From the NCBI GenBank assembly GCA_037367355.1, contig CM074699.1:1922001-1986000 (forward strand): a DNA stretch of 64,000 nt. Reading direction: 5' to 3'. The DNA is from Neoscytalidium dimidiatum (lineage: Eukaryota > Ascomycota > Dothideomycetes > Botryosphaeriales > Botryosphaeriaceae). The notes beneath the pieces were generated by a model. That model saw only the letters and a list, made by a program, of their open reading frames with translations. It did no database searches and was not told the origin of the DNA. Below, in pieces: positions 11,051 to 22,700 of the stretch. Position numbers and translations under genes: made by a program. Numbering within the stretch: position 1 is the first letter of the stretch; each line of letters begins with the position of its first letter.

Positions 11051-13074
11051 ATGTCGTCTGCCACATCGGCATCCGCCTCGAAATCCTCCTCCACCATGGT
11101 TGGCACCAACGTGGCCGCGAGTGCGAAGCAATCTTCGACGAAGATGCACAGGAGATCGCGCACCGGTACGTATCCTGCTGTCGTTGCCTTGCCGTGTCTC
11201 TCGTGCTGACCTTGCTACTAGGCTGTTTCACATGCAGGCTGCGGAGGAAGAAGTGCGATGAGGGAAAGCCCGCCTGCAAGGCCTGCAGGCACCTCGGCCT
11301 CCAGTGCGAGTACAAGAGGCCCATGTGGTGGAGCAACAACGAGCACCGTCGCGCCCACAAGGAGAAGATCAAGAACATCATCAAGCGCACCAAGCTCAAC
11401 GAGAAGTCGTCGCAAGCCATCCCGCTGAACCCCAACACTCCCCCGAGCCTCTGCCACTCCCTGCCGACCTCCGACACCTACTCAGACGGCCACTCCAAGA
11501 CTCGCGCCGCTTCCATCGACTCGCAGTTCTCCAGCGACTTCAACCACGTCTCGCCCCCGCACATCTACTCGGTTGGAATTCCCCAGCCCATGTACGACTC
11601 CTACCACCAATTCCAGCAGTTTCCGCCGTACGAAGTCGACATCAAGACGGAGCGTCAAATGTTCGTCAACGACATCCCAACCCGGAGGGATTCCACCATC
11701 TCGACCTTCAGCACCTTCCAGCCCCCCGCACTCAGTGGCCTCCCTGTCTGCCCCGAGGACTGGGTCCAGCAGGACTTCTTCGAGCAGAAGGAGGAGTTCA
11801 CCGAGGAGCCTCTGGACTTCAATTTTTTCGATTTCCCGCACGGACCATTTACTCCCTCGCACCAGGCCACCATTCAGGTCGAGGAAGGCGACCAGCACCT
11901 GCTCAATCACTTCATTGACAACGTGCTTCGTTTGATTTTCCCGATTCTGGAGGTCAATCAGCACGGCTCGGCTCGCTCAGACGTGGTTCTGCCCGCGCTC
12001 GAGTCCAACAAATGCTACCTGCACTGCTGCCTGAGCATTGCTGCTCAGCACCTGAAGAATTCGGACCATCTCGAGGGCGAGCAGATTGACAACGACATTG
12101 TGCGCCACCGCTACCAGACCATTTCCGAATTATGCGAGGCCCTTGGCCGGGACACCGACCACATGCAAATTCTCGAAGCGGCTCTGGCGATGATCTTCTT
12201 CCAGTGCGCCGTTGGACGCCCTGACGACACTCTTCCCGACATTCCGTGGCACTCGCATTTTCAGGCCGCACAGAGCTTGATCGAGAAGCTCGAGCTTCCT
12301 CAGCACCTGCTCGCGCTCAACGGAGACCCCCACGCGCAGCCTCCGTTCAACATGACTCTTGCCTCCTGGATCGATATCCTCGGCGCGACCATGCTCGGAC
12401 GGTCCCCGCTCTTTGCGCACTGCTACCGGGAAAAGATGCTGGCCAGCTCACCGACCGGACTCGCCGAACTCATGGGCTGTGACGATCGGATCATGTACTT
12501 GATTTCCGAGATTGCATGTCTCGAAGCGGTGAAGATGGAGAGCATGGATGGTGTCACGCTGTGCGCGCACATCAAGTTGCTCGGTGACCAGATCAACCTG
12601 ACTGAGCATGCATCGACCCCGCTTGACTACTGCTACTCGTCGACTGGTGCCATCCGCCCGAAGCAGCTGAAGTCCAACATGACGACGGTCTTCCGCATTG
12701 CGGCCCGCATCTACCTGTGCAGCCTAGTGCCCGACTTTGATCGGCAGTCCCCCACGAGCGTGAACCTGGTGAATCAGCTGACCGAGGCGATGAACTTCAT
12801 TCCCGCCGGTCCCGAGGGCTTCGACCGCTCTCTGGTCTGGCCGCTCCTTGTTGCGGGATCTTACTCGCTCGAGGGCTCGGCATTCCGGAGCATGTTCGCA
12901 GAGCGCGCCGCCCTTATGGGGGAAACAGCCGAGGTCGGCTCTTTTGGCCGCATCAGGGAGCTCCTGAAGGATGTTTGGGCCATCAATGACGACAATCTCT
13001 CCAGAGGCGACAAGCGGAGCGTCCACTGGCGGGACGTGATGCGCCAGAAGGGCTGGGACTTCTTGTTGATCTAG
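11051..13074 (+). CDS. Zn(II)2Cys6 fungal transcription factor
   Basis: Two exons: 11051-11165 and 11222-13074, giving 655 aa. The 56-nt intron (donor GTACGT, acceptor TAG) reconstructs an intact zinc cluster starting RTGCFTCRLRRKKCDEGKPA. The cluster has spacing C-x2-C-x6-C-x6-C-x2-C-x6-C (residues about 40-67), followed by the basic linker KEKIKNIIKRTK. A Ser/Pro/Gln-rich region (about 100-260) precedes a C-terminal regulatory domain (about 270-655; LLNHFIDNVLRLIFPILE, then CYLHCCLSIAAQHLKNS) of the Fungal_trans_2 type. Without the intron the first cysteines fall out of context, so the ATG at 11051 is preferred over upstream ATGs. It should bind CGG-type sites in the nucleus as a dimer. Target genes are unknown; the KRPMWW motif after the cluster resembles developmental regulators of the Fluffy/OefC sort, but I cannot confirm that. 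Confidence 0.9.
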
Positions 13075-14291
13075 AAACCCATCCTGCTGGTCCATCCTGG
13101 TCCGCTTGAAGCCTGAGCGAACACTACGGAAGTACATACCAACTCGAACACGATGAGACGGCCGATATACCCAATGATACCCGCAACGGAGTGCAGGATC
13201 AACGACATACATACCAGACTTTCCATTCTTCTGCACATAAAATTTTTCTTTCACCATCGCTTTATACCCACTATTTAATTTCTCTTGCATCGTTTAGACA
13301 GTAAGCATTCAAATGGGTCGCATCTTCTGGCTTACGGCGTTCAGGAGAACAAAGCATCACCGGATGACTTGATGATTTCGGATGCGCTTGGCTTCGTGCG
13401 CTAAGCGTCTTGGGGAGGACGGGGGGCCAATTTCTCAAGCGGGTGCTACGACCCCTGATAGGGGAAGGAGGGTCCGGGAGATTGTTTCTGGAACAGCAGT
13501 GCGGGGGAGGCATTTCAGCGCGTGTACCATAGACAGGGCATTTAGGACAGGAAGCCTGAAGAGAGGTGTTCTCGGAATGAAGGAGACCTCGCTGATCGCT
13601 ATTAACAATCAGGACCGAAGTGCGAAACGTGAGTGGTTAAAGCGAAATGGAGCCAATAGGGAGTTAGGGGCAAGGCGAATTTTTACGTAGTTTTAGGCCC
13701 GGGGTAAATATCGCGCTTCCGGCGCTCCTATTCGTCCGGATGTTTCGATCCAAGGGTCCGTGGATGGAGCCTAGGGCGCACGAAGGAGAGCCAAGCTCGT
13801 CGGCAGCAGCGAACCTATCGGGCCGGCTTGGTCTCGCATGTGCTTCTCGAAGACGAATGGGCGATACAGCTGGCGGGGCCGGGGTCTCCATGAAATGAGA
13901 GGTCTGGCGGGGGGAGGGGAATGAAAATATGAAATTTGCCCAATCTCGATTATGTATGTTACGGTAGAGTGGTGCTCGGCGCGGCTGACTACGCATGAGC
14001 TGCACGGGCCATGAATAAGACGGAGCATTTCCAAAAATAGAAAATCCACCAAGAAATCAGACGGCACCGGCACTCTTGCTTCTCGGGAGAGCGGTGCACA
14101 AGGAAGTCGAGACCGATCACAGCATCTGAGTCGCCAGTCTTTCGCCGCCTGCCGCTATTGACTGCGAAGAGAAGCGCCTCTGGGTTTGGGAATCCTCGCC
14201 GTCACAGCCTCTCCAGTCCGCCGGTCCAGATCGACCGCTCCGAATCGCTCCGCCCGCTCCTGTTCCTGCGCGCTGCGTCTTCCGCTTCGTA
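13075..14291. other. Intergenic region
   Basis: 3' UTR of the regulator followed by the promoter of the next gene. Only short ORFs occur and no motif stands out. Confidence 0.6.
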
Positions 14292-15500
14292 ATGGCGCAA
14301 GCGTCCGCGACTTCGACAACCCCGCCGCCCTTCGACCCCGTCGACACGTCGGCCGGCGATGGCAGCTTCAAGGATGAGGTCGAGTCGCCCAGCTTGTCCA
14401 ACTCGAACGCGCTGGTGCGCTTTGAGTTCGAGGCCGGCCACGGCCAGGAGGGCACCAAGATCCTGATGGTCGAGTGGGAGGACGACGAGACGACGCGCGA
14501 CAACCGCGGCGACTGGCACATCTCGTGGGAGGGCAAGAGCACCGTGCTGCCGGCTGACGACCAGACGAGCAGCGACGTCAACCGCCTGTACTTCCTGCTG
14601 CCGCCGGGCGTGCCCGTCCCGCCCACCGTCACGCTGACGCACCGCCCGGCTGACGCCTCGAAGCCCGCCGTGACCTGGCGCACCAACTCGCTGCCTGCCA
14701 TATTCCCGCCCGAGCTGGGCGCGACCGCGCGCCAGGCCGGCAAGAAGGGCGTGCTGCACACCATCTGGGCGAAGCGCAGGCTGCAGGCGCTGCAGAAGGA
14801 GATCGAGGCCGAGGCGCGCAACAACGTCGAGGGAATCGCCTTCGTCATGGCGATGCAAGAGAAGGAGTGGATCGAGAAGAACTTTGGCGTCTCGTCGCGA
14901 CCCAGCATCAGCATGCCCAAGAACGACAACCCGGCAAGCCCGAGCAGCCCGCGGTCCCCTGGAGGCGGCCGCCTGATGGACAAGCTGAAGGGACTCAAGA
15001 TCGGCACGAGCGAGAAGGAGCTGGCAGCGCGCGGCGCAGGAAGCAGCGGCAGCAAGGACGAGGGCCCGGTGCCCGCCGGCCCGCTGTCGCCGGAGTCGTC
15101 GGACGTGGCCGTGTCGTCGTTCGCGGCCTTCAAGGAGAATCCAGCAGTGCTGGCAGCAAAACCGCCGCAGCCGCCGCGTCAGAACCAGGCACAGGTGCCT
15201 TCCCAGCCAGCGCAGGACGCGCAGGCCGCTCCCCGGAGGGTGGCCGCAGCGGCGCCGCCGCCCGAGATCATTGCGCAGCAACAGCAGCAGGCCACTGGCA
15301 TGGGCTCGCTGAACGCGTTTGCGGGAGGCTTCAGCCCGATGCCGCCCACGGCGGCGGCGGCGGCGGCGGACGACGACGACCGCGAGGATGACTTGTTCGC
15401 ACTGCCCATCAGCCCGCGTAGCCCGGATATGTCTAAGAGCCCGTTCTCGTTTGCTGCGAGCGATACATTGAAATACGTGAAGGACCAGAAGGCTTCGTGA
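14292..15500 (+). CDS. Conserved fungal protein of unknown function
   Basis: Single-exon ORF of 402 aa starting MAQASATSTTPPPFDP. Residues about 38-140 form a compact beta-rich region (LVRFEFEAGHGQEGTKILMV, GDWHISWEGKSTVLP, LYFLLPPGVPVPP). A basic helical segment follows at about 150-200 (IWAKRRLQALQKEIEAEARN, then MAMQEKEWIEKNFG). The C-terminal half is low complexity (Gly/Ser/Pro/Gln) and ends in an SPRSPDMSKSPFSF stretch with several SP phosphosite-like motifs. There is no signal peptide or membrane span. I recognise the N-terminal pattern as one shared by many ascomycete hypothetical proteins but know no function. It is flanked by independent genes. Confidence 0.8.
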   Translation: MAQASATSTTPPPFDPVDTSAGDGSFKDEVESPSLSNSNALVRFEFEAGHGQEGTKILMVEWEDDETTRDNRGDWHISWEGKSTVLPADDQTSSDVNRLYFLLPPGVPVPPTVTLTHRPADASKPAVTWRTNSLPAIFPPELGATARQAGKKGVLHTIWAKRRLQALQKEIEAEARNNVEGIAFVMAMQEKEWIEKNFGVSSRPSISMPKNDNPASPSSPRSPGGGRLMDKLKGLKIGTSEKELAARGAGSSGSKDEGPVPAGPLSPESSDVAVSSFAAFKENPAVLAAKPPQPPRQNQAQVPSQPAQDAQAAPRRVAAAAPPPEIIAQQQQQATGMGSLNAFAGGFSPMPPTAAAAAADDDDREDDLFALPISPRSPDMSKSPFSFAASDTLKYVKDQKAS

Positions 15501-15929
15501 CGAAGAGGGATTGAGAGAGATGCGGGAACTGGGTCATTGGGGGCGTTTGGAGCGTGCTGCGACGGGTAGCTATATATACCATTCACCAGGACTGAGTCGA
15601 TGTCCACAGTAGGCTTCAATGGATACCTTTTTTTTTTTTTTCCCTGTTTGGCTTATTCGCTGTGGGTGAGCGTGGTGCATGAATTCGGGGTTGGCGCGCG
15701 GAGCGGCGGCGGAGCTGGACGCGGCAAGGGCCCCGCGACGCAGCGTGCACAGGCCGCGAGGCTCTGCGTTGCGACAGCACTTCAACCCAGCTTTGCCGCG
15801 TTTGCTCTTCGTCGCCCTCCTCCTCAACCCACTCCACAACACACCTCTCGCTACTGAGTCTACCTCACCCCGATCTCACTCCCTTGCGACCGCGTTGCTA
15901 TTCTCGACGTACTGCGCCTGCGAGACGCC
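15501..15929. other. Short intergenic region with T14 tract
   Basis: 3' UTR of the upstream gene and promoter of PRP39. It contains a homopolymer T tract near 15629-15642 and CT-rich DNA before the PRP39 ATG. Confidence 0.6.
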
Positions 15930-18177
15930 ATGGCGGACCTTAGCTTCCTCGACGGCGAAGAGTACGCCGAGCTGAAGAAGTTGAACCAGGAAGTTGTAAG
16001 TCCGCCTCGCAACCCCGACGTGTCGCAAGAGCGCCTCGAAGCTGACAGCCGCCCGTAACTTTATATAGCTCGATGCTCCTGACGATTTCGAAGCCTGGGA
16101 AAAGGTGGTCCGCTGCTCCGAGGGCCTCGAAGGAGGCCTGAACCGCAACTCAAGCCCCAACTCCATCGCTGCGACACGCGCCATCTACGACCGTTTTCTC
16201 GCCCGCTTTCCGCTGTTCTTCGGATACTGGAAGAAATACGCTGACCTCGAGTTCTCGATCGCCGGCACCGAAGCCGCCGAGATGGTCTACGAACGCGGTG
16301 TCGCCAGCATCGCCAGCTCGGTCGACCTTTGGGCCAACTACTGTGGCTTCAAGGTCGAGACCAATCACGATTCCGACGTGATTCGAGAGTAAGTATCAGA
16401 GGCTGGCCTTTCCTTCCCCATACTCAACATTCAGCTCCTGCGACCATTGCAAAGGCCTCGTGCCGCCTGCCGACCTCCTCCGGTGAAACCCACACCCCTC
16501 CGCCTGGGCGTAGCTTGGAGCTTGGTGAGACCTCAGAGCCAACCTCATGACCATGTTGCAGCCTCTCACGCTGTGTCTTCAGACGCTTTCCTTGTCTTGT
16601 CTTTGGAACTGCCGCGAATGGCAGCTGAGCAAAAGCCCCCCTTCATCCGATCTCGCATGAATTTGGACTCCCTAACCGCGATACCGAGCATTCTCACTGA
16701 GCTTGTTTGCTGCCCTACCCACTCCCATCCTTCCCCCACGCGCTCTGGACTTGGGGCATGCTGACATTATTTTCCAGGCTCTTTGAGCGTGGCGCTGCCT
16801 GCGTCGGTCTGGACTTCCTCGCCCACCCGTTCTGGGACAAGTACCTCGAGTTTGAGGAACGCCTCGAGTCAGTCGATCGGATCTTCGCCATCCTCAACCG
16901 CATCATCACCATCCCCATGCACCAGTACGCACGCTATTTCGAGCGTTTCCGTCAGCTTGCACAGACTCGCCCCATTACCGAGCTGGTGCCCGCCAACCTG
17001 CTGACTCAGTTCCGCAACGAGATCATGATGGACCCGGTTTCAACTGCCAAGACGGAAATTGAGATTGAGCGTGACCTGCGTGCCCGGATCGATGCCTATC
17101 ATCTCGAGATCTTCAACAAGACTCAGACAGAGACGACGAGACGCTGGACTTACGAGCAAGAGATCAAGCGCCCCTACTTCCATGTTACCGAACTCGACGA
17201 AGCTCAGCTGGCCAACTGGGACAAGTATCTGGATTTTGAGGAAGGAGAAGGAAGCTTTGAGCGGATCCAATTCCTGTACGAGAGGTGCCTTGTCACGTGT
17301 GCCTACGAGGACAAATTCTGGCTTCGCTACGCCCGCTGGATGGGTAAACAGGAAGGCCACCAAGAAGAGGAACGCAACATCTATATGCGTGCAAGCTGTC
17401 TGTATGTCCCGATTGCCCGTCCTACGGTTCGCCTTCACTATGCCGTGTTTGAGGAAGCGGCTGGTCGCATCGACATTGCCCATGCTATTCACGAGGCTAT
17501 CTTGTTCAATATCCCCGGTCACATCGAGACCGTGATCTCTTGGGCCAATCTGGCGAAGAGGCAAGACGGTGTCGACGCTGCTATCAAAATCTACAAGGAG
17601 CAGATCGAGGCGCCCGAAATCAGCAACTACGCCAAAGGAACGTTCGTCGCGAAGTGGGCCCAGCTCCTCTGGAAGTCGAAGGGTGCTGTTGATGAGGCAC
17701 GCCAGCTGTTCCTCTCCAACGCGCAGGCTTATCTTGGTGTCCGTCAGTTCTGGGAAGACTATCTGAAGTTCGAGATGGCCCAGCCCACTACCGACGCAAC
17801 TCAGAAGCAGCATGTGGATACTATTAGGCAGGTCCATAACACAATCGCTTATAGGAGCAAGCTGTCTCAGGACGAGATCAAGGATCTGACCTACGACTTC
17901 ATGATATATCTCATGGAGAATGGCGACAGTGAGGCCGCGAAGGAGCTTCTTCAATTGAATCGCGTCGCTGAAGGGTGAGTGAAGCATCACGTCACGCATT
18001 GGTAAAGAGTGGTTAAATACCTGACAGTAAAATCTTGTCCTTAGAACCCCATCGTCGTCTCACGTGGGCCATGGCCCGTCAGATCGGAAGGATGCACCTA
18101 TCACAGAAATGGTAGGCGTCTTCGACAAACACCAGAAAGTGGTGAACGGCTTGGTATGGTTTCAGTGCTGCCCTTAG
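15930..18177 (+). CDS. prp39: Pre-mRNA-processing factor 39 (U1 snRNP)
   Basis: Four exons: 15930-15995, 16069-16388, 16778-17974 and 18045-18177. All junctions keep phase (GT-AG; CTGAC branch in intron 2) and give 571 aa. Half-a-TPR repeats run through the protein, e.g. YWKKYADLEFSIAG, DLWANYCGFKVE, FWDKYLEFEERLESVDRIF, NWDKYLDFEEGEGSFERI and FWLRYARWMGKQ. This pattern and order match Prp39, a U1 snRNP scaffold that acts in 5' splice-site recognition in the nucleus. The N-terminus (MADLSFLDGEEYAELKKL) is short, encoded by a 66-nt first exon. Intron 2 is 389 nt, far longer than the others here. The end of exon 4 is less certain because another GT...CAG pair lies before the TAG at 18175-18177. 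Confidence 0.92.
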
Positions 18178-19734
18178 CCTTAAGACTGGTCATTGGCTCA
18201 CAGTTCAACAGGTTCGACAATAATCTATAAGACAACATAGATTTTTGGGCAGTACAAATTACTGCTTGTGAAATGAGTTCCTTGTACACCATTTCCGTTG
18301 CGCGCCGGTTTTTGCACTGCAGACACAGCACAAGATGGAGCGATGACCTTATCGGGAACCAAGTCCACGAAAAATGATCATCCACCCTCGACACCGTCCA
18401 GTACCTTTCCTCATGGATACCGGCGTTCTCTTCGACACGGCTTCTGCTCTGCGACGGCCTTTCGATTTTATTCTTGTATGCTGCTCGTTCCACTCTCTCC
18501 GGGTCACTGCAGATAGGAGTACAGTACATGGAGGGGAAAAAAAGACACACTTGGCGGACGGTCATGTTTGGCAGGGGTTTTACCTTTATTCACATATTCT
18601 TCGGGCAGTGGAGTAAACGAGGCGTAGACGTCCGGATCCTTCATGTTCTGCCCCCTTGCTCACCTTTCTTTTGCAGCTTCGGTTTTGTTTTCTTTTTTTC
18701 TTCACTTTTATGCTTGCGTGTGTTGCATGAGACCCCAGAACTTTGCGGACGAAAAAGGGTATTTTGGGGATTGAAAAGGGGTTGCCCTCTTCATTTTGCT
18801 TTTCTTCCTTTTTTTTTTTTTCCTCTTTTCTCCCTTGATGTAGGTCAGGAAATGTACGAAATGCGAAGGTCATTAGATTGGGCGAAGTTGGATGTGTCCA
18901 TGGGTGGCGGAGGTGAGGTGTCTTATGAATCGTTGCGTAGTTCGTGTATGCACGTCGCCCTGCACGCCCGATTCTTTCTTCCGTAACTTGCCCAAGACGG
19001 GGAGTAAATCTTCCGCGCCTGGCGATCACATTCCACGAAGAGCCGCATCCGAAGAGGGCGTTGGGCAACGATCTTGTGCGATTTCACTCCCTCTACGTAG
19101 GAAGACTGGAACGAACCAAAGTAATCCTGCCCTGCACAAGCAGCACTATAGAACTTTGGGCAAACTTGTTTGTCGAAAGAGGGGCGAACAGGCAGTTGGG
19201 GGTAGTAGGCTCTGTGTATACATACCATGAGAACTGCGAAACTCAGACAGCAGAATCAGCCATGCGGTGGCTCCAACATGCTTTGGCATACATCTTCGTG
19301 GTGCGGGAATGCAGCTGAACGCAGTGATGGAGATTGTCCCAGCGCGCCCGGATGGGAAGTAGCTGAGGTAGGACAACGGGCCGCTGAACCGACGCGCAAC
19401 AGACACCCATTACAGGCACGCCTATCTGCAAGAGGCCGATTCCTCGGTCTGAGGAGGAGCTGACGAAGGGATGTTATAGTTCAGGTGAGAAGTGAGCGGT
19501 TATAAAGCGACTATACACTATGGGGTACAAGGAAATCGGCCACTGGCCCAGAAACGACGATTGTTTGGTAAGCTATGCCGACAGGGCAATGGAAAGATCG
19601 TCTCCGATTTTGTACAGAGCACATGCTGAGTCGCACTGGGCATTTCATAAGGATAGGATCCATTGACCCTGACCATGGTTCTCTCTACGCTTTTGTTTGG
19701 GATATCATAATCGTGAAGAGCCGCCACCCGTTCG
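18178..19734. other. Intergenic region between convergent prp39 and fap1
   Basis: No ORF with family features. It contains a T-rich tract near 18810-18822 and A-rich tracts. It probably holds the 3' UTRs and polyadenylation signals of both neighbours. Confidence 0.55.
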
Positions 19735-22700
19735 TTACGCGCTGGTCGTCTCCAGGGGTTCTGCAGCAGCTTCTGGAACCACGAACTCTTCCTTAACCTC
19801 TCCCTTATCTTCCTCAACCGAAGCAGCGGCCCCATTCTCAGCGGCCGAGCCTTCAACTACCACTTCATTCCTCACCTCCTCTACCTCATCTTCCGTAACA
19901 GCACCACTCGCCACCTTACTCGCCTCGCCACTCTCCAACCTCTCCTTCTCCTCCTCCATCATCTCCGCAGTCTCCCAATCATCCACTGCCTCCTCTACCG
20001 CCTTCTTCTTGATATTCTGCTGCGACGCCTTCTCCCTGCTCTCCTTACTCTTGCTGCTCAGGCTCAGCACCGTGAAGCTGTTCGAGAGGGCCCTAGCCTG
20101 CTGCTGCGGCCGCTGCCTTGCCGGAGCCGCTGCCTTGGCAGCAACCTGGCTCCAGCCGCCATTGGCGACGCTGTCTGTCTCGCGGCGCAAGATGTTGAGG
20201 CTCGTATCTGAGCGGCAAAGCTGGATGCTGCCGAGGGCGTGCGAGCGCACCTCGCGAGCGAGGCCGGCCTTGACGTTCTGGAGCGTGGCTTCGAGGTCAC
20301 GCTCGGAGAGCGCGGCATTCGCCTTCAGCACGACCTCGTCGCTGGGGAGGAAGGAGATGTCGAACTGGACCATCGGGGCAGAGTCTATGACGGGGCGGAT
20401 CGCGGTGCGGAGCTCTTCGATCGTGAGCGCAAAACGGGGATTCGTAAGGAGAAAGCCATTGTAGGGGTCTCCAACAACGTTGCTCGCTTTGAGCTTCTTC
20501 GACATATCGGTATTGGTGGTAGCCGCTGTAGTCGTTGTAGCTGCACGTTGATTGTATCGGATGCGCACGCACTCCCCAACCGTCTTCGTAGGAGCAGCAA
20601 CAAATTTCGGGGTCTTGTATATGACCACGTGCCGGTGTGGTTCAGGGTCCATACTCTCTGAATCGAGTCCGAAATCCTCAGCTAGCGCGTGTATGAAAGC
20701 GCGTTGTTGAGAGGGCATCGGCTTGAATCGCAGCCTCTTCTCCTCAGGACTAGTGGCAAAGACACGGAATTCTCGTTCCTGGGTTTGAGCCCACTGGATG
20801 TTCTGCTGGTACAGTGATAAAGTTTCAGCCGAGTAAGGGATGTGGTCGTCCTTGTGCGCATCAGGATCAACGTGTAGGGCCAGGGCAAGCTTCCGGTTTC
20901 GCTCCAGCCTAGCACACTCGTCATCACACTTCAGCGACTTCTTCAAGTTTCCCTCATTGTCCTTTGTTGCCAAACATTTTGCTTCTTGCTTGTTGTTCTG
21001 GCAAGTGCAGGTGACTAGGATCTTGTACTGGCAAGGCTTGCTTTCATCACAGGTGTAGGGTGAGTGACATGGGTTGGGGCAAGGATGTCCGCAGCAAGTC
21101 TTCTCCTTTCCACAAGCTTGCTTACATGACGTCCCTGCATCCTCGCACTCACCTGGTTTGTGACAGGTTTTCCTACAGCGATGAGCACCACACTTGAGCT
21201 TTTTGCCGCAGATTTCGCCGCATCTTGCCTCTGCCAGCCAGCATGGTTGGTTTTTGAGCTGGTTCTTTCCACACAGACATGGCTTGACAGTGAGGAAAGG
21301 ACATTTCGGGCACTCTTCGTCATCCTGGTGGCAGTTGTGGGCGACTTGTGGATGTCCGCAGGCTTTAGGCCGCTCGCATTGGAAACGGCATGGCGGAGGC
21401 TTAGTACCGCACGGTAGTGGAGGCTGTAGAACAGTCCTGCCGCAGTCGCAACTGATCTCGTCGAAGATGGCTTCACGACAACTGCCGCAGGGTCCCTTGT
21501 GGCAGAGTTCCTGACAGTGGTGATTACCACACTTCAGAAGGCGACCGCAGGGCCGAGTGCAGATGTGCTCTGCCTCAAAGTTGTCATCTCGATTCTGGGT
21601 GGGGGCAGAATCGAGGGGTCGAAGTTTGCGCCGGTTTGCAGCACGCTGTGCAGCTTTAGACTCTCCCGGACAGCATCGCTCACCGCATTCATGGCGTCCG
21701 CAATTTAGAGTAACACGACATGTCCTCACGCATTGAGGTTTTTCTTCAACACCCTGATGACAGATTGTCGTGAGCGACGTCTTCCCGCAGCGGCAAGAAA
21801 TCGGAACGGTTTTCGTGCATGGCAGGCAGTCACCAGAATGGCAAACCTGTTGGCAGAAATGGCCACATGCTAGTAGTTTAGAACATGGCTTATCGCAACT
21901 GGGGATTCGGTCTTCGCAACTGGTCCGGATCTTGGTAGTAATATCTTTGAGAGGGGTTTTGCCACAGCCGCAGTGGGTAACAAAATCAGGAGAGCGAGGG
22001 CAATGAGCCGGGTTCGCGTCCTGTACATGGCACGTCCGCTCACACTGGTGCTTGCCGCAGTCGAAATATCGGTAGCAAAGATTGCCACAGTCGAAAACGC
22101 CGATCCACTCCTCTATGATGTCTTCGTCGGCTCCCGATTTGTGAAGACGCCTGCTCTCCTTCTCATCATTCTTGTCGCAGCATAGAATCATCTTTTCCAC
22201 CTGACCGCAGTAGCAGCGTGCTTCCACACGAACCTCGCAAGCACCACAGAGGCCTTCATGGCAAGGCTTATCGCAGAAATGCTCACCACATGGCATAAGC
22301 TCCCCGCATATTTGCCCGCAGCTCCAGCCGTTATCGTAATCTGTATCAAGGCATTTTCTTGTTTTTGATTCCTTGCCACAGAAACAAAGTTGGACAGGTC
22401 CCATTTGAGTGCATGGTGGACATGGCCCAGCATGGCAAAGCTCCGGGCATGGGTGTGGGCATTTTTTCGGCATCAGGCGTTCTCTCGAGCACGTGTTTCC
22501 GCAAGAGAACGGAGGCAGTCCAGGCAGGGATCTAGGGTCAACTTCCTTCTCGCACCAGCACGTAAAAGACTTGGGAATGACATCCTGTGGAAGGTTGCAA
22601 CCCGGGCATCTCCATTGGCGTGGAGGTGGGAGATCTCCGCCTTGAGCCTGCTGACGAGCCGCTGCGGAGCCTTCATTGGTGGCCCATTTCTTGATGCAGC

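Noticed and set aside
14202..15281. 359-aa ORF antisense to the 14292 gene
   Set aside because: Arg/Leu-rich shadow due to GC-rich third positions.
17040..17999. 319-aa ORF antisense to PRP39
   Set aside because: Shadow of the PRP39 exon; no independent motif.
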